In this document: in pieces, positions 17,257-23,484 of the stretch
Position numbering within the stretch: position 1 is the stretch's first letter
Layout of the letters: every line of letters begins with the position of its first letter
Source: Micromonospora musae
Lineage (GTDB): Bacteria > Actinomycetota > Actinomycetes > Mycobacteriales > Micromonosporaceae
Direction of reading: 5' to 3'
DNA length: 64,000 nucleotides
NCBI RefSeq assembly: GCF_003626635.1
Contig: NZ_RAZT01000018.1
Coordinates: 62,001 to 126,000, forward strand
Program-made: the position numbers and the translations under genes
The notes under the pieces: model-generated
Database searches by the model: none
What the model was told of the DNA's origin: nothing
What the model saw: only the letters and a program-made list of their open reading frames with translations

Positions 17257-18389
17257 CGGTAGACGCTCGCGATCGCCTGGATGTCCTCATGGGGCAGCGG
17301 TGCGGGTTGCTCGGCGAGCAGAGCCGCGGCCCGGCGGCGCTGCTTGCGGGGCACCCCGCCGTTGATGCCGAGGTAGCGCAGCGTCGGATGTCCCTCGATC
17401 GCCGCGACGAGTCGCCGGGCTCCTCGACCGCCGATCTCGGTACGCCGCACGTCGAGCCGGCGCAGCCGGGCACCCGGCAGCGCCTCGGCGAGCGCCTCCG
17501 CCCCGTCGTCACCGACCACGTTGCCGTGCGCGCCGAGGGCTCGTTCGGACGGTGGCCGGGCCAGGTCCAGCGCCTCCCAGGCGGCCAGGTGGCGGGTCAG
17601 CGCCGCGACCCCGGCCGGGGTGATGCCGTTGCCGCCGAGGCCGAGGGTCATCGGCACCCCGTCGGCGAGGTCGGCCAGCGCGGCGACCCCGGTGTCACCG
17701 AGGTGGTTGGCGGCCAGGTAGAGCTCGCGGACGCCGGCGGCGTGGATGAGGGTGCCGAGCACCGGCACCGCGTCCGGGCCGAAGCCGTTGCCGCCGAGGA
17801 AGAGCCGCTGCACCGGGACCGGCCGCTCCGCCAGCGCCGCCGCCAGCATGGTCAGTCCGCGTACGGTCATCCCCACGTTGACCAGGTCCAGGGTGCGCAG
17901 GGTGGTGTTCGTCCGGAGGGCGTCGGCGAGCCGGCGCACCCCGTCGTCGCCGACCGGGTTGCGTTTGAGCCAGAGCGCCCGGAGCTGGTCGTCGGCAGCC
18001 AGCCGCTCGGCCAGGGCGGTCACGCCGGTGGAGTCGATGAGGTTGCAGCCCAGGTAGAGGGTGTGCAGCCGGTGGCCGGGGCGCAGCGCGTCGGCGACCG
18101 CCCGCGCGCCCGTCTCACCGAGCGCGTTGGTGCCGAGCAGCAGGTGCCGGACCAGCGGCGAGTCGACAGCCGCCGCCACGATCCGGGCGGTCTGCACCGG
18201 GCCGACGCCCTGCTTGCAGAGGTCGAGGCGGCCGTCGGCGCGGACGGTGCCGCGTGGGTACACCTCGCTGTCGGCGATCGGGGCGGGCGTGGCCAGGCGG
18301 GCCAGCAGCGGGTCGAAGTCGGCCGGGTCGGCCAGGCCGGCGGTGGGGTCGGCGATGATCGGGCAGCGCACCGGCGTCGGATCGGTCAC
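17253..18389 (-). CDS. leucine-rich repeat protein (ribonuclease-inhibitor type)
   Basis: 378 residues from the GTG at 18389, overlapping the SDR stop as GTGA. From about residue 60 there are eight or more repeats of the ribonuclease-inhibitor LRR kind: L-x2-L-x-L-x2-N-x-(L/I)-x-D-x-G-x2-A-L-A, for example LYLGCNLIDSTGVTALAE and LGLGGNGITPAGVAALT. No signal peptide or membrane helix, so it is cytoplasmic. LRR horseshoes bind proteins or, in some cases, RNases. The neighbouring tRNA-like RNAs make an RNA or RNase link worth testing, but nothing in the sequence proves it. Confidence 0.88.
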   Translation of the reverse strand: MTDPTPVRCPIIADPTAGLADPADFDPLLARLATPAPIADSEVYPRGTVRADGRLDLCKQGVGPVQTARIVAAAVDSPLVRHLLLGTNALGETGARAVADALRPGHRLHTLYLGCNLIDSTGVTALAERLAADDQLRALWLKRNPVGDDGVRRLADALRTNTTLRTLDLVNVGMTVRGLTMLAAALAERPVPVQRLFLGGNGFGPDAVPVLGTLIHAAGVRELYLAANHLGDTGVAALADLADGVPMTLGLGGNGITPAGVAALTRHLAAWEALDLARPPSERALGAHGNVVGDDGAEALAEALPGARLRRLDVRRTEIGGRGARRLVAAIEGHPTLRYLGINGGVPRKQRRRAAALLAEQPAPLPHEDIQAIASVYR

Positions 18390-19735
18390 CAGGGCACACT
18401 CCGGTAGTCCTTGAGGAACTGGCCGCTCACCGGCGCGCCGGTGACCCCGCGTACCACCGGGTCGTAGATGCGGGCGGCGCCGTCGATAACGTCGAGCGGG
18501 GGGCGGAAACCGTGCGCACGCTGGTGGCTCTTGCTCGGGTGCGGGCGTTCGTCGGTGACCCACCCGGTGTCCACGCTGTTCATGTGGATTCCGCCGGTCA
18601 GGTAGTCGGCGGCGACCGTGCGGACCAGCATGTTGAGCGAGGCCTTCGCCATGTTGGTGTGCGGGTGGCGGACCGTCTTGCCGGCCCGCGAGTAGCTGCC
18701 CTCCATCGCGGAGACCTGCACGACGTGGCGCTGCGGATGCGGGCTGGCCTCCATCACCGGACGCAGCCGGGAGGTGAGCAGGAACGGCGCGAAGGCGTTG
18801 ACCACGTGCACCTGCAACCACTCGTGCGGAGTGACGTCCGCGTCGCGCAGCACCCACGAGTTGACCTCCCGCAGGTCGAGCGGCTGCCCGGTCTCGTCGG
18901 TCCGCCCGGCTGGGAAGTACGCCGCCAGCAGCGCCGGCAGGCCGGCCGGTTCGACTCGGGCGGGGGCGGCGCCCACCGCGATCCGGGCGGCCGGCCCGGC
19001 CAGCGGCGTCGCCTCGGCCTCGCGTACCTCCCGGTGGTAGGCCGGTGGCCGCCACAGCGTCTGCGCGGCGTTGTTGACCAGGATGTCCAGCCCGCCGAAC
19101 CGCTGCCCGACCAGCGCCACGAAGTCCAGGGTGGCCGGCAGGTCGAGCAGGTCGAGGCCGTGCACGTAGAGCCGGTCGGCCCAGTCGGCGCTGTCCGGCA
19201 CCGCGGCGTAGCGGCGGGCGGCGTCACGCGGGAAGCGGGTGGTGACGATGACCTGCGCGCCGTCGCGGAGCAGCTTCAGTACGGTGTGGAAGCCGATCTT
19301 CACCCGGCCGCCGGTGACCACGGCGGTGCGGCCGGTCAGGTCGCAGCGGGCGTGCCGGCGGACCCGGTTCTCCCGGGCGCAGTCGGGGCACATGAGGTGG
19401 TAGTCGGCGTCGACGCTTCGGTACACGGCCTTGCAGACGTAGCAGCAGCGGTCCCGGCGCAACGTGCCGACGCTGCTGTCGCCGGGGGAGGGCTCGACCG
19501 GTTGCGGGGTCGGGTCGGGGATCTCGTCGTGGAACCGGGTGGCCGCGGCGAGGATCGCCCGGTCGGCCGACCGGGTGGCCGCCTCGCGGCGCGCCTTCGC
19601 CCGCTTCTTCACCCCACGCGCTGCTGCGCCGACGGCACGTTCGAGCGTCTGCCTGGCGTGCTCGTCGAGGTCGGGGTCGTCGAGACGGGCCAGCACGGCG
19701 AGGCAGGTCGCCAGCTCGTCCTGTTCGACAGACAC
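18386..19735 (-). CDS. SDR-like Rossmann protein with N-terminal zinc ribbon, catalytic Tyr replaced
   Basis: 449 residues from the GTG at 19735, preceded by GGGAGG. The N-terminal helical part (1-70) and linker are followed by a zinc ribbon (C98-x2-C101, C116-x2-C119). A short-chain dehydrogenase fold comes next, with an atypical dinucleotide loop TGGRVKIG at 141-148 and NNAAQ. In the active-site region the Y-x3-K motif reads T-N-M-A-K, so the catalytic Tyr is a Thr. I recall HPHTNMAKA-type sequences as typical of a small SDR subgroup. It may bind NAD(P) without classical oxidoreduction. First protein gene of the coupled five-gene run; a tRNA-like RNA ends about 20 bp upstream. Confidence 0.85.
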   Translation of the reverse strand: MSVEQDELATCLAVLARLDDPDLDEHARQTLERAVGAAARGVKKRAKARREAATRSADRAILAAATRFHDEIPDPTPQPVEPSPGDSSVGTLRRDRCCYVCKAVYRSVDADYHLMCPDCARENRVRRHARCDLTGRTAVVTGGRVKIGFHTVLKLLRDGAQVIVTTRFPRDAARRYAAVPDSADWADRLYVHGLDLLDLPATLDFVALVGQRFGGLDILVNNAAQTLWRPPAYHREVREAEATPLAGPAARIAVGAAPARVEPAGLPALLAAYFPAGRTDETGQPLDLREVNSWVLRDADVTPHEWLQVHVVNAFAPFLLTSRLRPVMEASPHPQRHVVQVSAMEGSYSRAGKTVRHPHTNMAKASLNMLVRTVAADYLTGGIHMNSVDTGWVTDERPHPSKSHQRAHGFRPPLDVIDGAARIYDPVVRGVTGAPVSGQFLKDYRSVPW

Positions 19736-19759
19736 CCTGCCTCCCTGTGGGTTGTGCGG

Positions 19760-19832
19760 CGAGACCGGCCGGATTCGAACCGGCGTCCTCCAGCTTGATG
19801 TCAAGGCGCGTCGACCTCTGCGCTACGGCCTC
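19760..19832 (-). ncRNA. tRNA-like RNA 1 (no regular anticodon stem)
   Basis: A 73-nt unit folds as 7-bp acceptor (GAGGCCG with CGGTCTC), TA at 8-9, D arm with GCG/CGC, 5-base variable region AGGAC and a perfect T arm GCCGG-TTCGAAT-CCGGC. The acceptor can extend to 10 bp (19758-19835). The D arm and the T arm from stem to loop match the other three units. The anticodon region (CCTTG-ACATCAA-GCTGG) does not form a 5-bp stem; only CTTG/CAAG around ACAT pairs. TATGCT lies 7 bases before the extended helix, a good -10. It sits between ankyrin gene B and the SDR gene. Probably not a decoding tRNA. Confidence 0.7.
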
Positions 19833-19868
19833 GCCGCGCGGCAGCATAACCAACCGCACCGACAAAGA

Positions 19869-21428
19869 TCAGCCCCGGCGGCGGGTCTCCTGCAACAGTC
19901 GGGCCGGGGTGCGGTTCGAACCGTTCACGGCGCGCCGGTCCGCACCCGCGTCGACCAGGGCGGTCATCACGTCCTCGGCTCCGGCTGCGGCGGCCCGGTG
20001 CAGCGGCGTGTCGCCCTCGCCGTCGCGGGCGTCGAGCGAGAGGCCCGCGGCCAGCAGCGCCGGCAGGGCCCGGACGTGGTCCAGGTGCGACAGCCAGTGC
20101 AGCAACGTGCTGCCGGTTCCGTCGCGCAGCTCGGGGTCCAGACCCGCTTCGACGAAGGCCAACACGGTGTCGGTGTCGCCGTGGAAGAGCCGGGCGTGCA
20201 GGTCGCTGCGGGTTCGGCGGATCTCCCTCGGCACCGGCTTGGCGCCGGTCCGCCAGGCGCGTACCGCGTTCGCGCAGCCGTTGATCGAGCCGCCGAGCTG
20301 AGCCAGCAGCAGTTCCCGCTCGATCTCCGCCGGGTCGTGCCGGGTGGCGGTGAGGTGCCCGCCGGTCAACCGGAGCAGATGCCAGTCGCCGCCGCAGCGG
20401 ACCCGGAACTCCTTGCCGGTCTGCGATCGTGTCACCGGGCGACGCTGGTCGCGGTCGGGGAAGAGCGCCTCGTGCACCAGCGGATGCAGTTGGTCTGCGG
20501 TCAACGCGCCGCTACGCAGCAGCGCCGCCTCCGACGGCGCCGGCACCCCGACCAGTGGCCCCGGCAGCTTGTACGCCGATGGATGGGCGTACAGGCGCAG
20601 CACGCCGTCGTCCTCGGCGACCGCGAGCTGCGCCGCGAACCGCAGCGACCGGTGGCCGTAGCGGTGCGCCAGCCGCCGGTACTCCGCCGCGAGCAGCGGC
20701 AACGTCGACGCCGACCGGGTCAGCTGGTGGGTGACCAGGAACGCCGAACCGTACCGGGGTGGGGTGTGGTCGACGACGAAGCCGGCAGCCTGGTAGGCGG
20801 CCAGCACCTCGCCGGCCTCCAGCAGCGCGGTCAGCGTCTCCATGGCGGCGGCCCGATCGGCAGGCTCGCCCGGGCTCGTCTCGTCCGGCGCGTACGGACG
20901 GCCGTCCGGGTGATGCCACGGCAGCCGCTCCGGCGACGCCCCGTACGCCCCCCGCCGCTCCACTGACGCCTGCGCGTGCCAGCACCAGTCGGGCAGGTCC
21001 AGCCAGCCGTCGCCCACTTCGGCCGCGTCGATCACCCGTAGCCCCAGCCGTTGCGGCGCCCTGACATCCGCCGGGAGCGACACCACCAGCACCGCGGCGC
21101 GGCCCGGGCGGGTCGGGAACGGGACGTTCAGCCGGGAGAGCACCACCTGCTGCCGGGGCACCAGGGCCAGCGTGTCCATCCGGGGCAGGAACCGGCGCAG
21201 CAGGTCCGGCGCGAAGCCGTGCAGCTCCGCCTCGATCCGTTCCGCCTCGCCCGCGCCCCACCGGCGGGCCACGTCCGGCAGGTCCACGTGCGGGTCGACC
21301 ATCCCCGCCGCGCAGACGCCACGCCAGTCCCCGACGGCCCGACGTTTTCTGATGGAGGCCACCATGGCCGGCGGCGACACCAGCGAGAGCCGGCGTACCT
21401 CTCTGTCGTGCGTCCGTCGGCGCCGCAC
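19869..21428 (-). CDS. ankyrin-repeat protein B, paralogue of ankyrin protein A
   Basis: 519 residues from the GTG at 21428, which has GGAGAGG about 8 bases upstream. A longer reading to 21491 would run into the tRNA-like RNA, so it is rejected. The N-terminal about 400 residues are paralogous to ankyrin protein A (PPAM, GDWRGVCAAG, FAPDLLRRFLPR, LHPLVHEALFP). The C-terminal about 110 residues hold three ankyrin repeats (GSTLLHWLSHLDH, GDTPLHRAAAAGA, NRTPARLLQ). Three tRNA-like units precede it and one follows it on the same strand. Cytoplasmic, function unknown. Confidence 0.85.
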   Translation of the reverse strand: MRRRRTHDREVRRLSLVSPPAMVASIRKRRAVGDWRGVCAAGMVDPHVDLPDVARRWGAGEAERIEAELHGFAPDLLRRFLPRMDTLALVPRQQVVLSRLNVPFPTRPGRAAVLVVSLPADVRAPQRLGLRVIDAAEVGDGWLDLPDWCWHAQASVERRGAYGASPERLPWHHPDGRPYAPDETSPGEPADRAAAMETLTALLEAGEVLAAYQAAGFVVDHTPPRYGSAFLVTHQLTRSASTLPLLAAEYRRLAHRYGHRSLRFAAQLAVAEDDGVLRLYAHPSAYKLPGPLVGVPAPSEAALLRSGALTADQLHPLVHEALFPDRDQRRPVTRSQTGKEFRVRCGGDWHLLRLTGGHLTATRHDPAEIERELLLAQLGGSINGCANAVRAWRTGAKPVPREIRRTRSDLHARLFHGDTDTVLAFVEAGLDPELRDGTGSTLLHWLSHLDHVRALPALLAAGLSLDARDGEGDTPLHRAAAAGAEDVMTALVDAGADRRAVNGSNRTPARLLQETRRRG

Positions 21429-21454
21429 CTGACCGTCCTCTCCCCGTCGTGCGG

Positions 21455-21527
21455 GCGGACCGGCCGGATTCGAACCGGCGTCCCCCTCCATAGCAGGGAG
21501 GTGCGTCGACCTCTGCGCTACGGCCCG
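21455..21527 (-). tRNA. tRNA-like RNA 2 (cloverleaf, apparent anticodon GCU)
   Basis: 73-nt cloverleaf. Acceptor CGGGCCG/CGGTCCG extends to 9 bp with flanking GG/CC. D arm GCG/CGC with the loop CAGAGGTCGA, and T arm GCCGG-TTCGAAT-CCGGC. The anticodon arm CCTCC-CTGCTAT-GGAGG is perfect, with U33 and GCT at 34-36. GCU would read Ser AGC/AGU, yet the variable region is only 5 bases (GGGAC), whereas bacterial tRNA-Ser needs a long variable arm. No CCA is encoded. TACACT (21542-21537) is 7 bases before the extended helix. It ends about 26 bp before ankyrin gene B. Either an odd tRNA or a tRNA mimic. Confidence 0.7.
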
Positions 21528-21557
21528 CCGCGGCGCAGTGTAGACGGAGGACGGTGG

Positions 21558-21630
21558 GCGGGCCGACCGGATTCGAACCGGCGTTCCCCTCCCTGATCAG
21601 GAGGTGCGACGACCTCTGCGCTACGGCCCG
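21558..21630 (-). tRNA. tRNA-like RNA 3 (cloverleaf, loop lacks U33)
   Basis: 73-nt cloverleaf with acceptor CGGGCCG/CGGCCCG (9 bp when extended), D arm and T arm matching its neighbours, and a perfect anticodon stem CCTCC/GGAGG. The loop TGATCAG has G at position 33 where tRNAs have U; positions 34-36 read ATC. Shifting the register by one gives GAT (Ile) but breaks the stem. The 3' flank happens to read C-CCA. TACACT at 21645-21640 lies 7 bases before the extended acceptor. The gap to unit 2 is 30 bases and contains that unit's TACACT. Confidence 0.65.
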
Positions 21631-21661
21631 CCGCCGCGCAGTGTAGACGGGAAGCTGAGGA

Positions 21662-21734
21662 GCGGGCCGACCGGAATCGAACCGGCGTCCTTCGTCTGGG
21701 AAGTACGACGCGTCGACCTCTGCGCTACGGCCCG
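21662..21734 (-). tRNA. tRNA-like RNA 4 (cloverleaf, apparent anticodon UCC)
   Basis: 73-nt cloverleaf with acceptor CGGGCCG/CGGCCCG (one further G-C pair plus a G-T wobble when extended), the shared D arm and T arm GCCGG-TTCGATT-CCGGT. The anticodon arm TCGTA-CTTCCCA-GACGA has four pairs and an A-G mismatch at the loop-closing position. U33 is present and 34-36 read TCC (Gly GGA). TACACT at 21748-21743 lies 6 bases before the extended acceptor. It is the first unit of the minus-strand array and shares a 60-bp gap with the divergent HAD gene. Confidence 0.65.
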
Positions 21735-21795
21735 CCGCCGCGAGTGTAGAACCGGTTCACCGCGCGGGAGTGTCCCGGATACGGTTCGACCCGTG

Positions 21796-22314
21796 ATGCC
21801 CGGCTCGGTAAATCGTCACTTGCTCTTCCTCGATGTGGACGGACCGCTGATCCCGTTCAACGCCCGCCCGGGGCGGCGCAGACCTGCCCCGGCACTGTCG
21901 CGGGACGTCATCGGCAATCCGCTGCTCGATCGGCTCGATCCGGCCGACGGTCGGCGGCTGTCGGCCCTCGGATGCCAACTGGTCTGGGCGACAACGTGGA
22001 TGGCGGAGGCGAACGAGGTCATCTCGCCACTGCTCGGGCTCCCTGACCTGCCGGTGGTCGAATGGCCGGACGGCGACGAGGAGCCGGAGCGCGGCGTGCA
22101 CTGGAAGACCCGCCACCTGGTCCGGTGGGCGGCGGGACGTCCGTTCGTCTGGCTCGACGACGAGACGACAGATGTCGATCGGCGATGGGTCGCGGCACAC
22201 CATCCGACGCGGGCTCTGCTCCGCCGTGTCGACCAGTACGTGGGCCTCACCGATGCCGACTTCTCGGCCGTGCGCCGCTGGCTCGCACAGGAAACACAGC
22301 TGGACGCCCGCTAG
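21796..22314 (+). CDS. HAD-fold protein of the RNA-repair (Swiss Army Knife) type
   Basis: 172 residues. HAD motif I DVDG (13-16), the WATTW stretch at 63-67, Lys103 and the acidic motif WLDDE at 118-122 match the small HAD domain first defined in 'Swiss Army Knife' RNA-repair proteins (Pfam HAD_SAK_2, from memory). Lone copies are common in actinobacteria. The expected activity is phosphohydrolase, perhaps on RNA ends. It is divergent from the tRNA-like array with about 60 bp between, so a functional link to RNA is attractive but unproven. A GTG 3 bp upstream is an alternative start. Confidence 0.8.
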   Translation: MPGSVNRHLLFLDVDGPLIPFNARPGRRRPAPALSRDVIGNPLLDRLDPADGRRLSALGCQLVWATTWMAEANEVISPLLGLPDLPVVEWPDGDEEPERGVHWKTRHLVRWAAGRPFVWLDDETTDVDRRWVAAHHPTRALLRRVDQYVGLTDADFSAVRRWLAQETQLDAR

Positions 22315-22380
22315 CGCGGAGCCCTTCGCCGTCCTCGGTCGAGCTGATCCGCGTCGAGTGTTGAGGCGCGGGGGGCCGGC

Positions 22381-22845
22381 TCAGTCGACGACTTGACGGC
22401 TCTCCCGCCAGGCCTGCTGGTGGCCGGTGACCTCCTGTAGTGCCTCGCGGAACGCGGCGAAGCGCTGCTCGCCGAGGGTTCGCTCGAGGCGCTGCTCGAT
22501 GGTGGCCAGGATGGCGCGAGCCTTGGCGATCTCGTCCAGGCCGTGTTCGGTGGGGACGATGCGTTTCGCGCGGCGGTCGGCGGGGTCGGGCTCGCGGCGT
22601 ACGTAGCCGAGGCTGACCAGCTCGTCGACGATCGTGCCGATGATCTGTTTGTGTTGGCCGGTCCGGGCCGCCAGGTCGGTCGCGCGGACGCCTTCGGCGT
22701 CGAGGAAGGCGAGCACCGAGCCGTGGCGTGGGCGGACGTCGGGGTGCCCCTGCTCGGCGAGGGTCTCGAAGAGCTCGTTCTGCAACGCCCGCATGAGCTG
22801 CCCGGTCAACATTCCCAGGTCAGGGTGGTGCTGTGCGGTGTCCAC
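22381..22845 (-). CDS. MarR-family transcriptional regulator
   Basis: 154 residues with the MarR winged helix-turn-helix: helix pair around LAARTGQHKQIIGTIVDELV, then the wing EPDPADRRAKRIVPTEHG with the conserved DRR. The GTG at 22845 has GGAGG 7 bases upstream; a GTG at 22869 would leave that ribosome-binding site inside the gene. It is divergent from an SRPBCC protein gene. The shared gap holds a CTTGA-CTA-TCAAG inverted repeat likely bound by this dimer. The ligand is unknown. Confidence 0.9.
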   Translation of the reverse strand: MDTAQHHPDLGMLTGQLMRALQNELFETLAEQGHPDVRPRHGSVLAFLDAEGVRATDLAARTGQHKQIIGTIVDELVSLGYVRREPDPADRRAKRIVPTEHGLDEIAKARAILATIEQRLERTLGEQRFAAFREALQEVTGHQQAWRESRQVVD

Positions 22846-22873
22846 CGAATCGCCTCCGAAACTAGTCACGATG

Positions 22874-22886
22874 CTTGACTATCAAG
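22874..22886. promoter_or_regulatory. candidate MarR operator overlapping the SRPBCC promoter
   Basis: CTTGA-CTA-TCAAG is a perfect 5-bp inverted repeat. It contains TTGACT, a -35-like box, with TATACC 15 bases downstream as a possible -10 of the SRPBCC gene. Further TAGTCA/TGACTA half-sites flank it. Its position between the divergent genes fits autoregulation. Confidence 0.5.
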
Positions 22887-22952
22887 GAATATGACTATAC
22901 CGTGGTCTCAGTTGATCCCCCAAGCCAGCCCGTGCAGACGGAGGAGATTGCC

Positions 22953-23369
22953 ATGAGCGCAACCGGCCACGACTACGCCATCACCCGCACCCTCGACGCC
23001 CCGGTCGAGAAGGTCTGGGCCGCCTGGACCGACGCCGAGAGCTACGGCCAGTGGGCCAGCGCCGAGGAGGTCGTCCTGGACGTACGGCCGGGCGGTGCCT
23101 GGAGTTCGGTCATGGTCATCCCGGGCGGCGCCCGCATCCCGCTCACCGGCAGCTATACCGAGGTCGTGCCGAACGAGCGACTCGTGATGGGGATGAACGT
23201 GCCCGGCCGCGACGAGCCCGTCCTGATGGCCCTCGACCTGACGCCCGACGGCGACCGCACCAAGATCACTCTCTCGCAGACCTTCGACCGGGCCGAAGAC
23301 CGCGACCAGTCCGAGCAGGGCAGCAACATGCTGCTGGACGGCCTGACCCGCTTCCTGGCCGCCGCCTGA
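22953..23369 (+). CDS. SRPBCC (AHSA1/START-like) domain protein
   Basis: 138 residues with the helix-grip fold of AHSA1-like SRPBCC proteins. The N-terminal strand ITRTLDAPVEKVWAAWTDAE, then W-x2-A and RPGG motifs, and a C-terminal helix (MLLDGLTRFLAA) are typical. These proteins bind hydrophobic ligands and often partner MarR or ArsR regulators. The ATG at 22953 follows GGAGGAG at an ideal distance. The divergent MarR gene is the likely regulator. A strong hairpin terminator follows. Confidence 0.9.
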   Translation: MSATGHDYAITRTLDAPVEKVWAAWTDAESYGQWASAEEVVLDVRPGGAWSSVMVIPGGARIPLTGSYTEVVPNERLVMGMNVPGRDEPVLMALDLTPDGDRTKITLSQTFDRAEDRDQSEQGSNMLLDGLTRFLAAA

Positions 23370-23380
23370 CCGACACGACC

Positions 23381-23411
23381 GCGCGGGGTGAGGAGAGCCC
23401 TCACCCCGCGC
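23381..23411. terminator. bidirectional hairpin terminator
   Basis: GCGCGGGGTGAGG pairs perfectly over 13 bp with its complement at 23399-23411 around an AGAGC loop, in the gap between the convergent SRPBCC and subtilase genes. Confidence 0.8.
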
Positions 23412-23484
23412 AGTCGTACTTCACCGGCATCTCCAGCTCCGACCGGCGGCGAGAGCGCCGAGTGCGAGCAGTCGCAGGCCCTGC

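Noticed and set aside
19870..21491. Start of ankyrin gene B at 21491
   Set aside because: That extension would translate through tRNA-like unit 2; the GTG at 21428 has a ribosome-binding site and keeps the RNA outside the gene.
21455..21734. Treating the three tandem units as ordinary Ser, Ile and Gly tRNA genes
   Set aside because: Short variable region in the GCU unit, missing U33 or a broken stem in the others, extended acceptors and no consistent CCA make ordinary tRNA identity doubtful.
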